From positions 1 through 26,710 of the forward strand of contig JAANBB010000498.1 of the NCBI GenBank assembly GCA_014621425.1: 26,710 nt of DNA, read 5' to 3'. Shown piece by piece: positions 1 through 10,922 of this stretch. How positions within the stretch are numbered: the stretch's first letter is position 1; each line of letters opens with the position of its first letter. The notes below the pieces were generated by a model. That model did not search any database, was not told where the DNA came from, and saw only the letters and a list, made by a program, of their open reading frames with translations. Made by a program: the position numbers and the translations under genes. Origin of the DNA: Cylindrodendrum hubeiense. Lineage: Eukaryota > Ascomycota > Sordariomycetes > Hypocreales > Nectriaceae.

Positions 1-365
1 GTGGGCAGGCGCAGGCGCGAGCAGGCGTTTGCGATCTCGCGAGCGAGCGGGTCCTTGACGGCGAGCGAGGCGGGCACGCGGCGGCCCTCGGCGCGGGACC
101 GCGAGGCGTCGAAGTAGACGGGGTAGAGGCACTGGAAGTCGGCGTAGGCGGCGCGGTCGGCGGTTGGCGGGAGGGTCGACGTTTGGGGCATGCTGGCCGG
201 GTTGAGGATGTGGGACACGGCGGCCGACGGAGCTGCGACGGGGGCCGCGACGGGGTCGGGGATGCGGCGCATGATGTCGGCATCGTCAAAGTCATCAATA
301 TCAGCCTCCTCGGGGTCGGAACCGAGGTCGCTGTCCGAGACCTCCTCTATCCGAGGGTGGGACAT
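1..365 (-). CDS. SRP19: Signal recognition particle subunit SRP19/Sec65, N-terminal part (cut by window edge)
   Basis: SRP19 binds the S domain of the SRP RNA and helps SRP54 join the particle that targets nascent secretory proteins to the ER. The start is the ATG at 365-363, opening with [13 protein letters not shown] and followed by an acidic Asp/Glu-rich stretch, which is how fungal members usually begin. About 121 codons lie in the window. The diagnostic core is [20 protein letters not shown], followed by [19 protein letters not shown], the RNA-binding SRP19 fold. The rest of the domain and the basic C-terminal tail lie beyond base 1. No intron is seen in the visible part. The reading frame stays open upstream of the chosen ATG, so a longer N-terminus cannot be excluded. 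The CCCH gene lies upstream on the same strand with a 948-base gap. The identification is firm; the exact start is likely. Confidence 0.85.
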   Translation of the reverse strand, partial: MSHPRIEEVSDSDLGSDPEEADIDDFDDADIMRRIPDPVAAPVAAPSAAVSHILNPASMPQTSTLPPTADRAAYADFQCLYPVYFDASRSRAEGRRVPASLAVKDPLAREIANACSRLRLP

Positions 366-1313
366 GATGTGGGCGGTATGAGGCGAGGCGGCGCTGGATT
401 GTGCGGCGTATGGTTCGCCGTGGATGATGGGCGACGAAGGTGGGAGGGCGGCCGTCGACTGGGCGGAGCGGTCGAGGCGGTCGATGCGGATGTCGAAGGT
501 GGAGGAGGAGGAGGAGGAGGAGGAGCAGAACGCAGTCGGGGTGGATTGGCTTGAGGCTCAAGATGGGACGGGCCAGGTATTGGATTTCCCGTGAGATGGT
601 GGGGTTGGTGGGTTGGTGGGTTGGTTCAATGGGCTGGTTCAATAGGGTGGTGCAGGGTTGTGGGGGTTGGCAGGAATCGGCCAAATTGTGGGGTAATAGC
701 CAACCAGACACACTCGACTGAGAGCGATGCTTGCGTCAGTCCGAGTACTCAGTCCGAGTAACTTACTCAGTCCGAGTATCCAGTCCGATTATTTAATCCG
801 AGTATTCATAGACACAAACGACATCGATTGCGCCCGGGAAATCAATTACAAGTTGCCTATTTTTGAGCTCCCTCGTCGACACCCGGTCGACGAGCCCTGA
901 GCAATGAATGGATTGGTACGGGACCCGGAAGCCCCAACCAAAGTAAATCAACCTCCCAACTGGCACGACTCTCGTCAAATCCCCCGAGCCAGCACTCACA
1001 TCATCTCAATTTAACCACCCCGCAAAGTCGCCTCCTCTCACAGTGTCTCTTTTAGATGACCATTCCATCTCCCTGTTTGCGAAGCCTCCACATGCACCAT
1101 CACCATCACCATCAAACCCCTGCCTTTGTCCCCTTTTCCCTCTTCCCCCTTCCCAAGATGCCAAGATGGAGACGGGTCCCAATCTTGCTGTCGTGGCGAG
1201 GCAAACACACTCTCAACTCTCAACTCTCCCCGAATCGCAACCAAATAAATACTTAAGCTATCTTTTATAATGTTCAACGAGGTTGGTGGACATTTGCGTG
1301 TCCCACTCCACCA
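366..1313. other. Intergenic: SRP19 promoter side and 3' flank of the CCCH gene
   Basis: No credible gene is seen. The stretch contains a (GGA)n run at about 504-531, a five-copy 12-base repeat at 736-804, and pyrimidine-rich tracts at about 1075-1160 with a CACCAT triplet run. Short reading frames here are low in complexity and match no family I recognise. Confidence 0.6.
736..804. repeat. Short tandem repeat, unit TCAGTCCGAGTA
   Basis: Three exact copies lie at 736-747, 749-760 and 767-778. Two decayed copies follow at about 779-791 and 794-804. The spacing is irregular, with 1-6 bases between the exact copies. It lies about 370-440 bases upstream of the SRP19 start codon. Confidence 0.8.
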
Positions 1314-3389
1314 TTAGTTGTCGCGAATTTGCGCGTTCTTAAATTTGGTTCCCGGCGGATGTGCTTCTACAGAGAATCTGCAATACGGGTGCGTGCACGC
1401 ACCGTCCCGGAAACTAGGGCACTGTGGTTCCTATTAGCAAGCCTATCAAGACAACACTTAGACCGTCATCTTGACTTACATGGTGGCCGTAAATACAGTC
1501 CTCTACCTCGCATTCCTGGCCCCGCGTGCACGGGTTTAGTCTAGAGAGCATAGCCAACGCGCGGACCTCTTCATGCGTAGGCTTATAATTGTGCACGAAG
1601 CAGCAAGTATCGATCTTGGTACACGGGCCCCGGAGATAATGGTTGTTGCACAGTTTGTTATGTTCCTTGCGTCGCTTGATGCTGTCCATCGCCTGCTGGC
1701 CCACAGAGATTGGATCGTCGAGGCCTCGTAGGCCAGGGCTCCACGTCGGGGTGGGGGCCACGGTCGAGGCCGGGGCCGGGGCATGGGCTGCCTTCTTCAC
1801 CGGCTTTGGTGCCAAGGGGATAATCATCCGCGGTGGTGGACTGACGGTGGAGATGACGTTGGCATAAGAGGACGTGCTAGCCGCCGGCGTTGAAGCGGCG
1901 GTCGAAGTAGCCGTCGTCGCCGACGCAAGCGGCGGGGATAAGGAAGCGTTGCTTGTAGCGGGCGTCAACACATCCAGGGCTGAATTCACCATCCCGGGTT
2001 TAGGGAGCGAGATGGTCGTCGATCTATCCACAAGCTTGTTTTGGCGAAACAGGTCGCTGCTAAATCTCTCAACGTTGACATTTGTCGCCCTGAGCTCGCG
2101 CACCGTGGGGTAGCCCTCCAGCACCGAGACTCTTTGGCGGGAAGCTTCATCCCGTAGGATCTCGTCTAGGAAGGGTGCGTATCCGGCATCGTGCGAGATA
2201 CCTAGGAGAATCTGTTTACAGTTGTGATTCTGTAAATGCCACCGAGTGGTTTCTGCCATTCTGCGTCAGCATTCCCATCCCCCTCATGCTCGGGTACTGT
2301 CGAGCGGTGATTGGATAAGGGCCATTTCAGGAAATGTTACTTGGTACACACCTTTGATCTTGGAGTCGGCTCGTTCCTTGCCGTAGCCGACGTCAATAAA
2401 GTCAAACGAGGCCTTGGCCTGTGTAAATCCTAACGTAAAGTCCTTGAAGTCGCTTGAATTATCGAGGGAGCCATCGCGGAGCATGGCCTTGCCCAGGCCG
2501 TTGACGTTGGCGACTACTCGGGCTACAATCTCCAGCTCGTCGGCGCGTTCGCCAACATGCTTGGCCACGGCGGCCCGGAGAGCATAGGCGGCCTTTTTGC
2601 CGCCCTCGACCCGTTCTCTGATCAAATGTTCCTGAAACTGCGTGGGGGATCAGTCAGTCAGCTGGCTGGTCGCATGGAGCCGCAAGGGCGAAAACGTACC
2701 AGGAGGCCATCGCCATCTATCAAGATCAAAACGTAGGGGTTACGGTTCTGGCACGCTTAGTCCTCTGGTCTCAACAGAGCAGGGCAAAGACCAAAGTCTA
2801 CCTTCAGACTATCATTCTCGCTTGTCAAGTATTGAATCTGGGATTCGTATTTGCGCTCGCGCTGCTGGAGCTCCCGTCTCGACTGCGTCGCATCGACAAG
2901 GTCGAGCTCGGTGTCGCGCAAGCGATCGTTTAGGCGTGAGTTTTCTTGTCGTAGGGTGGACTCGACATCTTGCGCGTAGACTAGAATATCCTGGAAGGCG
3001 GCGAGCAAGCCGTGTTAGCAGCTGATACGGACATGGGCCGCGAGGCATGGACGGATTGACATGGACAAGAGACAGAGACAAGAGACAGAGACAGGGGGAG
3101 ACATGGAGCTGGGGGAGGAGACGATGAACAGACCAACAGGCCGCCCGGGCGTGTGGGTGTGGGTGTGTGGGAGCCGAAATGGGCGTGTGCGGGCGGCGCA
3201 TGTTGAATGAAGCCGGAAATAGGAAGGAGGAAGCATGAGGGAGGAAGCAGGAGGCAGGAAGCAGGAGGAAGGAAGCGGGAGGCAGGAGGCGGGAAGCTGC
3301 AAACGCACCTTGATCAATTCGCCGCTGGTATCCTGGTAGGCCTGCAGCGTTTGATAGCGCTGGATCAAGTCCACAAAGGTGGCCGTCAT
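1314..3389 (-). CDS. Coiled-coil / NYN-like (DUF7923-type) / CCCH zinc-finger protein
   Basis: Six exons: 3389-3309, 2990-2802, 2747-2700, 2637-2352, 2252-1480 and 1421-1314, giving 494 aa. All five introns are GT-AG and all frames join. Domain order: a helical N-terminus and coiled coil (about 28-90, with RQENSRLNDRLRD), then a NYN/PIN-like domain beginning at VLILIDGDGLLF and running through the exon 4/5 junction (KIK-ETTRWHLQNHNCKQ, then GISHDAGYAPFLDEIL). A Ser/Thr/Ala/Pro-rich linker follows, then a CCCH finger (C403-x8-C412-x5-C418-x3-H422), a second Cys/His cluster (C443, C449, C454, H458) and a third, atypical one partly in the last exon (C460, C468, C473, H480). The last 108-base exon completes this tail and is easily missed, because read-through of intron 5 gives a false stop. 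The family is fungal and uncharacterised as far as I know. RNA binding, perhaps with nuclease activity, is inference. Confidence 0.8.
3063..3297. repeat. Purine-rich minisatellites inside intron 1 of the CCCH gene
   Basis: On the plus strand there is an ACAAGAGACAGAG duplication at about 3063-3095. A run of GGAGGCAGGAAGCA-type units follows at about 3229-3297, with a GTGTGGGT run between them. All lie inside intron 1 (3308-2991), which at 318 nt is far longer than the other introns in the window. Confidence 0.65.
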
Positions 3390-3628
3390 GATGAAGGCCA
3401 AGTATGTTTTTGGGGGGGGATCAAAGCTACCTAGGTAGGTAGTTCTGTGTGGTGTGCGTGGTACGTGGTGCGTGGGCGTGAGCGGCGTGTCTTGCGCAGC
3501 CTCTCATGTAAAAACCTCGTCGAGGAAGGTGAACAAAGAGGGTGGAATAAAAAAGAAAGTAGTCGGTGGCGAGGCGGGAACGAAATATAACACGCGCCGC
3601 GCTTGCTTGCGAGTGACGGACGGGGAGG

Positions 3629-3675
3629 TTCAGGTTCAGGTTCCAGGTTTAGGTCCAGGTTTAGGTCCCAGGTTC
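3629..3675 (+). repeat. Degenerate GGTTCA/GGTTTA repeat in the CCCH gene promoter
   Basis: Units of 6-7 bases (GGTTCA, GGTTCCA, GGTTTA, GGTCCA, GGTTTA, GGTCCCA) run head to tail. It resembles a decayed telomere-type repeat but has no exact TTAGGG array. Confidence 0.6.
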
Positions 3676-4401
3676 GACGGCGCCGGGGGTGTTTGTTTGG
3701 TTTGAGTGTAATCTGGCGGGCGGGCGGCGTTGGCGCTGGCGCTGATTGCCTGCCAAATCTGGTGGGCAGAAAAGAACCTTTCAAGCGTCTGGCAGCACCA
3801 AAGCGGCGCTGTATTGTCTACCTAATGGAGCTTGCTGTGCTGGGAGGGGAAAGCCTCACGACGGATCAAGAATCGCCTAGATCCGGAGATGGCCCGGCGA
3901 TGCACTGCACTGGGGGGATTTCAGCCACGTACGCACAAAACCGCTGCGTGCAGGAGGCAACGGGGAGGAGAGAGTGTGTTAGACGATCGGAGCGTAGGAC
4001 ATGTGAAGTAGAGCTGGTAAAAGAAGGGTCTCTCTCCCGTCGTGTCGGTGAGTCTCCAGCTTTTTTTTTCTCGTCTTTTTTTAGTCCCTCCATGGGCAGA
4101 CAAGGGTCAAGGGAGTTACGAGAGGTATCTGCTATGTACCAGCATTCAAGTGCCGACGCTCCACTGCGTGGTGGTGTGGATGAATCAAGTAGAAAATAGA
4201 CATCAAACACATTGAGGAGACGGGGCCCTGTATTCAGTGGCACAGAAGACGGGTCTTACTTTTATACTAGGCAATCAGCGGGATGCAAGGATTGTTAAAA
4301 CAGGCTGTTGGAATAAGAAAACTGCAATACGGATTCCTAATAAAAAATTGAAACAAGCCGTTTTGAATGACATGGGCAGATGCGAAGCACGAGGGCGTGG
4401 A

Positions 4402-4432
4402 GCGGTACATCTGCGGTACATCTGCGGTACAT
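4402..4432 (+). repeat. Three-copy CTGCGGTACAT repeat
   Basis: One partial copy and two full copies of an 11-base unit lie head to tail in the non-coding region. No function is evident. Confidence 0.7.
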
Positions 4433-5412
4433 GCAAGATGACCTGCCTGGCTTGGCGCTCTAAAATTGATGATCGTCTCAATTAAAAGAAAAAGAAAGAT
4501 CCCTGGGCCCACCTGTCCGTTTTCAGCAGCAGCATGGACTTCAATCTAGAAGTACTGGGTTCTCGCAGCAAGGGGCAAGGGAGAGACAACAAAAATAGTC
4601 GTGTCAGGGCAGCCCAGCTGTATGTCGCGCTACCTGCATAGTACTGTGGGTAGATGCCTGACGGCAGTTGGGCACGTGTTGAGTCCCAAATATGAACCCT
4701 TTGTCTTGCTCCCCTCGTGTCGATCGCATTGTAAGCACAGGCCGGGGCGACAGGCTCAGGCAATGGCTCCGGCTTTGGCTCTGGCTCTCACTCTGGGGTC
4801 ACGGGTGTCTCCCCCAAAATCATATGATAATTATGCCGGATGGTTTCGCTGGGCGCCAACGCCAGCAATGCAACTCGGACCCCTCCGCCGCTGTGGTTCG
4901 TCCCGCAAGGCCCCTGTTCTCAGTGGTCTCAGCGGTCTCAGCGCCAAAAGCCCTGTCGCTAGTCCTGGAGAAGCGTCTCAGCAGAGCCACTCAACGCCCT
5001 CATGGCGCCGACCCCGTCTCGACCTCGCCTCAACCCTGTCCGTGCTGGGCCTTCATCACAGACAGCCGACAGCCAGCAGGCATCTCTCCATGACGGACCG
5101 GCAGCAACACCGTTGGCGCTTCGCTGGGATCGGCCGTGAGCTCCGTAACAGATGGAGACGCGTGTCACCGTTTCTCCCTCTCACCCTCTCACTCTCTCGC
5201 TCACTCACTGCCCCCAACCACCAACCACCAGCAGCCACAACAGCCCGACGTCTGTCATCCGCTGTCGCCTGGTTACATCACCTTGCACGGCTTTGCTGGC
5301 TGACCGACTTGCTACCCGCCGACTCATTTGCTGAGCCCAAGCACATGCAGGCAGTCATCCTTATCTATTGGAGGAAGTTGTTTCATCCCGGTACAGTGCT
5401 CTAAGCGCTGCC

Positions 5413-7899
5413 TCATAGTACTCCCACTTGCCCTTCCCCTTCCCCCTCCCCCACCTGTTGGAACTGATTCAACATCTGCCACACCGTGTCATCCAAGTCC
5501 CCTCCGAATAGCCACCCGAAATCATCGCCTGTGCCCGTCCCGCCTGTGCCCTCAACCTCCCCTTGCATTGTTGGTGGCAGAGCTATGCCGTCTTGCACTA
5601 CGTTCAGATCATTGTAGATAAGGTCGCCCATGGGGAACATGGGCGCCAGCATCGCTAGATTGTCTGCCGACGGCATCGATACCCCAGCTGCCATGTCTGA
5701 CGGCGGAGCTTGGGAGTACCCAAATGCCCGTCTTGGCTCTGACGACAAGGTTTCCGGCGTCGACCCCGTAGTGGCTGACATGCTGCGGTCAGTACTACGC
5801 TTTATGTCAGTTGAGGGCGTGTGTGAGCTTCGGTTCCCTGCGGGATTAGAAATCGCCTTCTTGAACCGCGTTACGATGGCTCTGAGCACCCCTTGCGCAG
5901 CCTTTGCCAGCGGATTCCGCTCCTGCATTGCCGAGAATCGCTCAATAGTCCACTGAAAATGCTGCAACACACTCCCTGTAAACTCGGGGTGCTCGTGCGG
6001 AAATAGTATGTAGACGGATGCAATCAACACGATTGCATCAAAGCTCCCAAAAAAGAGCATGTAACTAAAACCTCCGAGTTAGAAAACATAGAACCGTCGC
6101 ATTTGCATATACTGTTTCATATGGCTTACTTTCTCCATGTGTCGGGAGGTAGGCCTTGATACGTCATCTTCTGGATCTCGAGCATCCGTAGGCTTGCTTG
6201 AATCGCTTCCGCCCGGCTCCCTTTGCGGTGAAAGACATACGACCGATGTAGCGCCATTAGTCCAAACTGGTGAAGCTGAGCAAAGTAAAATCTACACGCC
6301 TGGAGCCAATGCATGTCTGGCTCATCGTCCCATTGTGTGTCGGGTTCATCCAGCCGGAAGGCAGAAGGGATCTTGTCGTGCATGTCGAGAATACTCTGAT
6401 GAAGTTGATCGACTTTGGCAAAATCCTTGGGGCTAGGTACCTCGTTTTCTAGGTTCCGGATGGCCTTCAAGGGCTTGCAGAGCTGAACGTTCCAGAGGAT
6501 TCGCGTAACTGGCGTTGGCCGGTCCTTCTCACCTCGAGGAACTACCGGCGTCTTGGAGCGGGCAGTCGGTATGGGTGCGTCGACAGGTGGCGTAGGTAGT
6601 ACTTGATTCCAATCCACAGTTCCTGGGCGTCCAAGGATAATAGCGCAGTTGAGGTCCCTACCAGCCATATTAGCGATCTTGTCATAACGGGCAAATGCTA
6701 ACCATTAGCCAGAGCTTACCAAACTGCAAGTAGGGTGTACATCTTCCTCCGCCGCTGGATCAACCACTGATTATCCAGAATGCTCTCAACACTTGAGTCC
6801 TTGGGTTCAGGGTCGAAGCTATCCCGGTGCATTCCCAAGTCCTGTGCATCCCGAATCGCCACAGAAATTGCATGCCACTGCTAAACGTTAACGAGGACCG
6901 CTAATTTGCGACAACTAACTTACCGCCTCGGTGACTTTAGCTGTGTACTTGAAGAACGTCGCCCTCAAGAACTGCGCCTGGACGGTTTCTAGTGCAAGAT
7001 GTTTCTTTCCAAGGAGGTCGACAATGGCCGCCCCGGCGTCACTGTACTCGACGGCCAAGTCCTCAAACTTCATGCTTCCCATGTATTTCAGTGCATCAAA
7101 CACCGGATCCGGTCGCTCTGGTATTAGCAGCAACGCCGACGCGATGATCTGGAATAGCACTGCAGGAAACACCCTGAGGTTGGGCAGAAGACCCCGCGGC
7201 CCGGCGGCAGACAAGACCGCAAAGGGAAGACTGTTCCATTCGTCGAGTTGCTGGTGAAAAATGTCCGGATCGATGGGGTAGTACTGCCAGTTGAATCCAC
7301 GCATATAAATTTCAACGAGCTTGTCGATGTAGACCTTGGCTGGAAGCTGCCGAATAAGGCTCTTGTACTTTTCCCTCAGCGCGAAATCATCCCCAGGTGA
7401 GTCGTGAGTGGACGGTTTGATACTAATGGGAGAGGGATTATCTCCATCAGCCGTCTCAATCTGTTTGAGGAAGCCCATGGTCGAGACGGCGTGTTGGCCA
7501 TAACCCCAATCTGCAGCCCTAGTTGACAGAGGCTCGTCACTTTCACCGCCAAGGGAGTCCACTGAAGATGTTGGCGATGACTTTTTGATCTGCTGCTGCT
7601 GCTGCTGCGGCTGCGGTTGTTGTGGATGCCCTCGAGCTGCCGGAGCACCTGTCTCATAGGTGCACTCCTTGTTCCTCGACTTGCAGTTTTGACATGGCAG
7701 CTCGCGATCACACTGGAAGGCTGGAAATCAGCAAGAAATTCCGCTACACAGGGAGCTAGTTGACACGTATTAATTCCGCCTTACGAACCTTTTGCTTTCG
7801 CCGATGGCACTCTGTGCAAGATATCACGATTCGCCGTCTCTTTCTTGGAGGTTGAGTACGACCGCCTTGGCCATGGCCAAGTTCACGCTCGGTGGGCAT
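5413..7899 (-). CDS. Zn2Cys6 fungal-specific transcription factor
   Basis: Five exons: 7899-7789, 7712-6924, 6877-6720, 6657-6130 and 6064-5413, giving 745 aa. The chosen ATG is the first after an in-frame stop. Intron 1 splits the zinc cluster. Joined, the cysteines are C28, C31, C38, C44, C47 and C54, an exact C-x2-C-x6-C-x5-C-x2-C-x6-C binuclear cluster, preceded by a basic PRKRRR stretch. A Gln/Pro tract follows, encoded by a CAG-type run near 7590-7620. The middle homology region (Fungal_trans type) is shown by KVYIDKLVEIYMRGFNWQYY, by IRDAQDLGMHRD and by LGRPGTVDW, the last formed across the exon 3/4 junction (VW-DLNCAIILGRP). The C-terminus is Gly/Glu-rich with short acidic and aromatic patches that could be an activation domain. 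The protein is nuclear by family. Target genes are unknown and the flanking genes suggest none. Confidence 0.9.
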
Positions 7900-9866
7900 C
7901 ACTACCGTCTGTTGGTGGAGTTTCTCGAAAGCAAATGCCGGTGAGTCTTTACATTATGGGGTCATTGATTCATGAGCTGCGGACCCAGTTTGGGGCTGAG
8001 AGTTGGCCAGCTTGCACCGTTGTTGGTTGTGAATGTGTGAGGTCGACATTGGATGAAGTCAGCGACGCGGAGACGGCGGTTGAAGGTGATTGGGTGGGAA
8101 CGGAAGGATGTCAGACAGGGGAGGGGGATTGGCCTCCACTGCCCCTGCCACGGTGACGTCGGCTCATGGGGCTGTGCGGCGAGAGGCTGAGCTGGGGACA
8201 GACCACGAGAAGCCAGTGCTGCGAGCATTTCAGAAGCACATATGGTGATACTTAGCTACCTATTTCGATAAATATGCGAAGCGAATGCTAATGAATCTTA
8301 GGCACGAACTCGACGATTTTCAAGACCTCAAGCGAGCCCCCGCGTCAGGTTTCTCTTCCCATTGGGGATGAGATCGACTGAGCTGCGGAGGAACCGCATC
8401 CGCGTACAGGGAATACGAAAATACATATTCAACACACAACCTAGCTTCGAACAAGCGAGGATGGGCAAGAATCAGCAAATTTGAATCTAGCATTCGAGGC
8501 AATGTCATCCAAGACGAGTAACCCCACGTTTCCACCTTACTACGTAGTACCCTGCCTTTGCTATGAACAGCACCTGCGACAAGGGACTTTCATCTACCGT
8601 GTGGACCACTGATCCCCTGGCAAGCCCACGAGGGTTAGCGTAGACAGAGATGGAAGCAATGGTGAGATGAGTTCATGGCGTGGTGCGCTGTTGTGGTGTG
8701 CTATTGTGGTTATACACGGTGATTAGATTGCAGTCTCGGCTCAAATATAGACCAATGATCTGCATAACCAGGACACACATGCTCCTGACCTTGACAAAAG
8801 GGAACAACAGCGGACTAGATCAGCTAGGCCAGCGACACCGAGGTTATGTTGCTCACGCGAGCTGATATGACCATTTCTCAGACACAAGTTTCCTGGATCA
8901 ACGGAGAGGGAGATGTTCGTTATCTTGCTCGGTTGGCCGCTAATGCATATCAATCAAGCTGCTCAGCGCTTTATCTTTGCGATCGACTGGACTCGGCAGG
9001 TGGGTCAGCTCGAACGGGTTGACGCCAAGTCGATGATAGTGTGCCCCCTGTGCATTGCCATACCTACCTACCTACCTAGGTACCTACCTTACCTATCTAC
9101 ACTTGCAGGTACGTACATATGTCCGCGTACTCGTCCCCATTCTCAGTCGTCTCCCATCATCTCCCATCACCACTTGTGTGTCATGTCCCAGATCGTACGT
9201 GGCGCCTCCTGGTGCATGCTGGCATTTTGAAGAAATCAGCCTCTCTAGTGGAGCCATACCGCGGTGACCCTGGTTGACAATTTGCCCCCAATCCAAGGGG
9301 AAACAGCACACCGGGTCCCAAATTGGCGCTGACGGCCTCCCAACACAGTGGCAATCCGCACAGGGACACCCCATAACTCTCACAGGTGACCCCTCAAGGC
9401 GGGCCGCTAGTCGTCCCGATTGTACCGAGCGCGACGCCCCTGCCATTCTTGGCGGACGCAGCACGTAGCAGAAATGGGAAAAGGACAGGCGCGTTCTATT
9501 ACCAGGCAGGCTCCTATCCAGCTATCGCTCGCTCTCGAGGCCAGCGTCATCTCAGAACTTTAACCCACCACATCCGCCTCCACATTGCGCACCCGGAACT
9601 GCTTCTCTCGTCCTTTTTGCTTCCTTCTTATCCGCTCCTTCGCATCCACACTCTGTTTCTTCTCTCCCCTCCTGCTCGACGCCTTCCTTCCGTCTCCCGC
9701 CCTCGCCGTTTCTACTTGCTTGTCCAACCGACACCCTAGCAGCCACCAGCCAGCCCCTGACCCTCCGCTGACGGCTCGCGACTATCTCGGCCAGCGGGAT
9801 ATGATAAGACTGATTAGCTATCGCACCATCTAAACACCATCGACAACCCCTCAGTCCTCCGGCATC
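7900..9866. other. Divergent intergenic region, Zn2Cys6 gene and PIS1
   Basis: About 2 kb between two divergent start codons, so both promoters lie here. It includes an ACCT-repeat tract near 9061-9091 and a long pyrimidine-rich leader (about 9600-9740) upstream of PIS1, typical of fungal 5' regions. The small reading frames show no recognisable domain. Confidence 0.6.
9061..9091. repeat. ACCT-type tetranucleotide tract
   Basis: Consecutive CTAC/CTAG/GTAC units form a tract that includes the palindrome TACCTAGGTA. A shorter related tract is present at about 3429-3441. Confidence 0.75.
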
Positions 9867-10922
9867 ATGCCTCAGCGACAGACCCGGCAACAGGCCGCCA
9901 AGCAACGTGACACGCCAGCTTCGTCTGACGAAGAGCGTGAGGCGAAGCTCAACGGCAACGGCACTGCTCACCAAGACGCGGATACCTCGGACGACGCCCC
10001 CCGCGAGAACATCTTTCTATTCTGGCCCAACATCATCGGTATGCCGCAACTGCGTCTTCGCTGCGCTATTTGCAATCCGCTAATCACATGTGTCCGTCCT
10101 TAGGTTACTTCCGAATCGTCCTCGCCATCGCATCACTCTACTACATGCCCCTCCACCCTCGCACGTGCACTGTCCTCTACAGCGTCTCCTGCCTTCTCGA
10201 TGCCCTCGATGGCTATGTCGCTCGTATCTATGAGCAATCCACCAAGTTCGGCGCGGTCCTTGACATGGTCACCGATCGCTGCACCACTGCCTGCCTGCTC
10301 GTCTTCCTGTCGTCTGCCTTCCCCCGCTGGGCCATCATCTTCCAGGGTCTGATTGCCCTCGACCTGGCCAGCCACTATATGCACATGTACGCCACTCTTG
10401 TTGTTTCTGGCTCGGATTCGAGCCACAAGAACATCGACAAGAGCAAGAGCTTCATCCTGAACCTGTACTACACCAACAAGGTATGTGTGATTCCCGCCGA
10501 GAACTCTCACTGTATCTAACAACATGTAGATCGTCCTGTTCATCTTCTGCGCCCTGAACGAGGTCTTTTTCATCGCCCTCTACCTCCTTTCTTTCTCATC
10601 CCCTCTGCTGTCGCCTCACCTGATCAAGACGGTCGAGAACACCAGCGGAGAAGCTCTCCAGCCCGGTGTTCAGGTCAACACCTCGATTTTGCGACAGATC
10701 TTCCCCGACCCTTTCAGCGCCGCCGCTCTCGAGCTCGCCCGTGCCAATAAGATGGATTCCTTCTGGCCCTGGGTCATTGCTGGAATCAGTTTCCCTATCA
10801 TGTTTGGCAAGCAGATTATCAATGTTGTCCAGCTCATCAACGCTAGCAAGGGCCTTGCCGATGTCGATATCAAGGCTCGCAAGGAGCTGGGTCTTCCCCG
10901 GCCTAAGCCCAAGAAGGCTTAA
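9867..10922 (+). CDS. PIS1: CDP-diacylglycerol--inositol 3-phosphatidyltransferase (phosphatidylinositol synthase)
   Basis: Makes phosphatidylinositol and CMP from CDP-diacylglycerol and myo-inositol in the ER membrane. Three exons: 9867-10038, 10104-10480 and 10530-10922, giving 313 aa. The introns (65 and 49 nt) have GTATG donors, and the second has CTAAC just before its acceptor. The CDP-alcohol phosphotransferase signature D-G-x2-A-R-x8-G-x3-D-x3-D is complete: D93, G94, A97, R98, G107, D111 and D115. The N-terminus is hydrophilic and cytosolic, with several hydrophobic helices after it and a basic C-terminal tail ending PRPKPKKA. A loop of about 40 residues between helices (TVENTSGEALQPG region) precedes the last membrane segment. 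The gene converges with FET3 downstream. An essential housekeeping gene by family; the identification is strong. Confidence 0.95.

Larger units (their letters stand above)
3390..5412. other. Intergenic region between the CCCH gene start and the Zn2Cys6 gene end
   Basis: About 2 kb without a gene I can support. It holds the CCCH gene promoter, with a CTAGGTAGGTAG palindrome near 3431, a degenerate CAGGTTTAGGT-type repeat at 3629-3675, and a small 11-base repeat at 4402-4432. A plus-strand open frame at 4601-5404 has composition and repeated residues typical of chance, and no recognised motif. No tRNA or other RNA gene was recognised. Confidence 0.55.

Noticed and set aside
4601..5404. Plus-strand open frame of 267 codons in the gap before the Zn2Cys6 gene
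   Set aside because: No recognised domain, Ser/Arg/Leu-rich chance composition, overlaps other frames equally open, and no splice or family support.
6658..6719. An apparent ATG at 6665 (MAGRDLNC) as a separate gene start
   Set aside because: It lies inside an intron of the Zn2Cys6 gene. Splicing at 6658 restores VW-DLNCAIILGRP in frame with both neighbouring exons.
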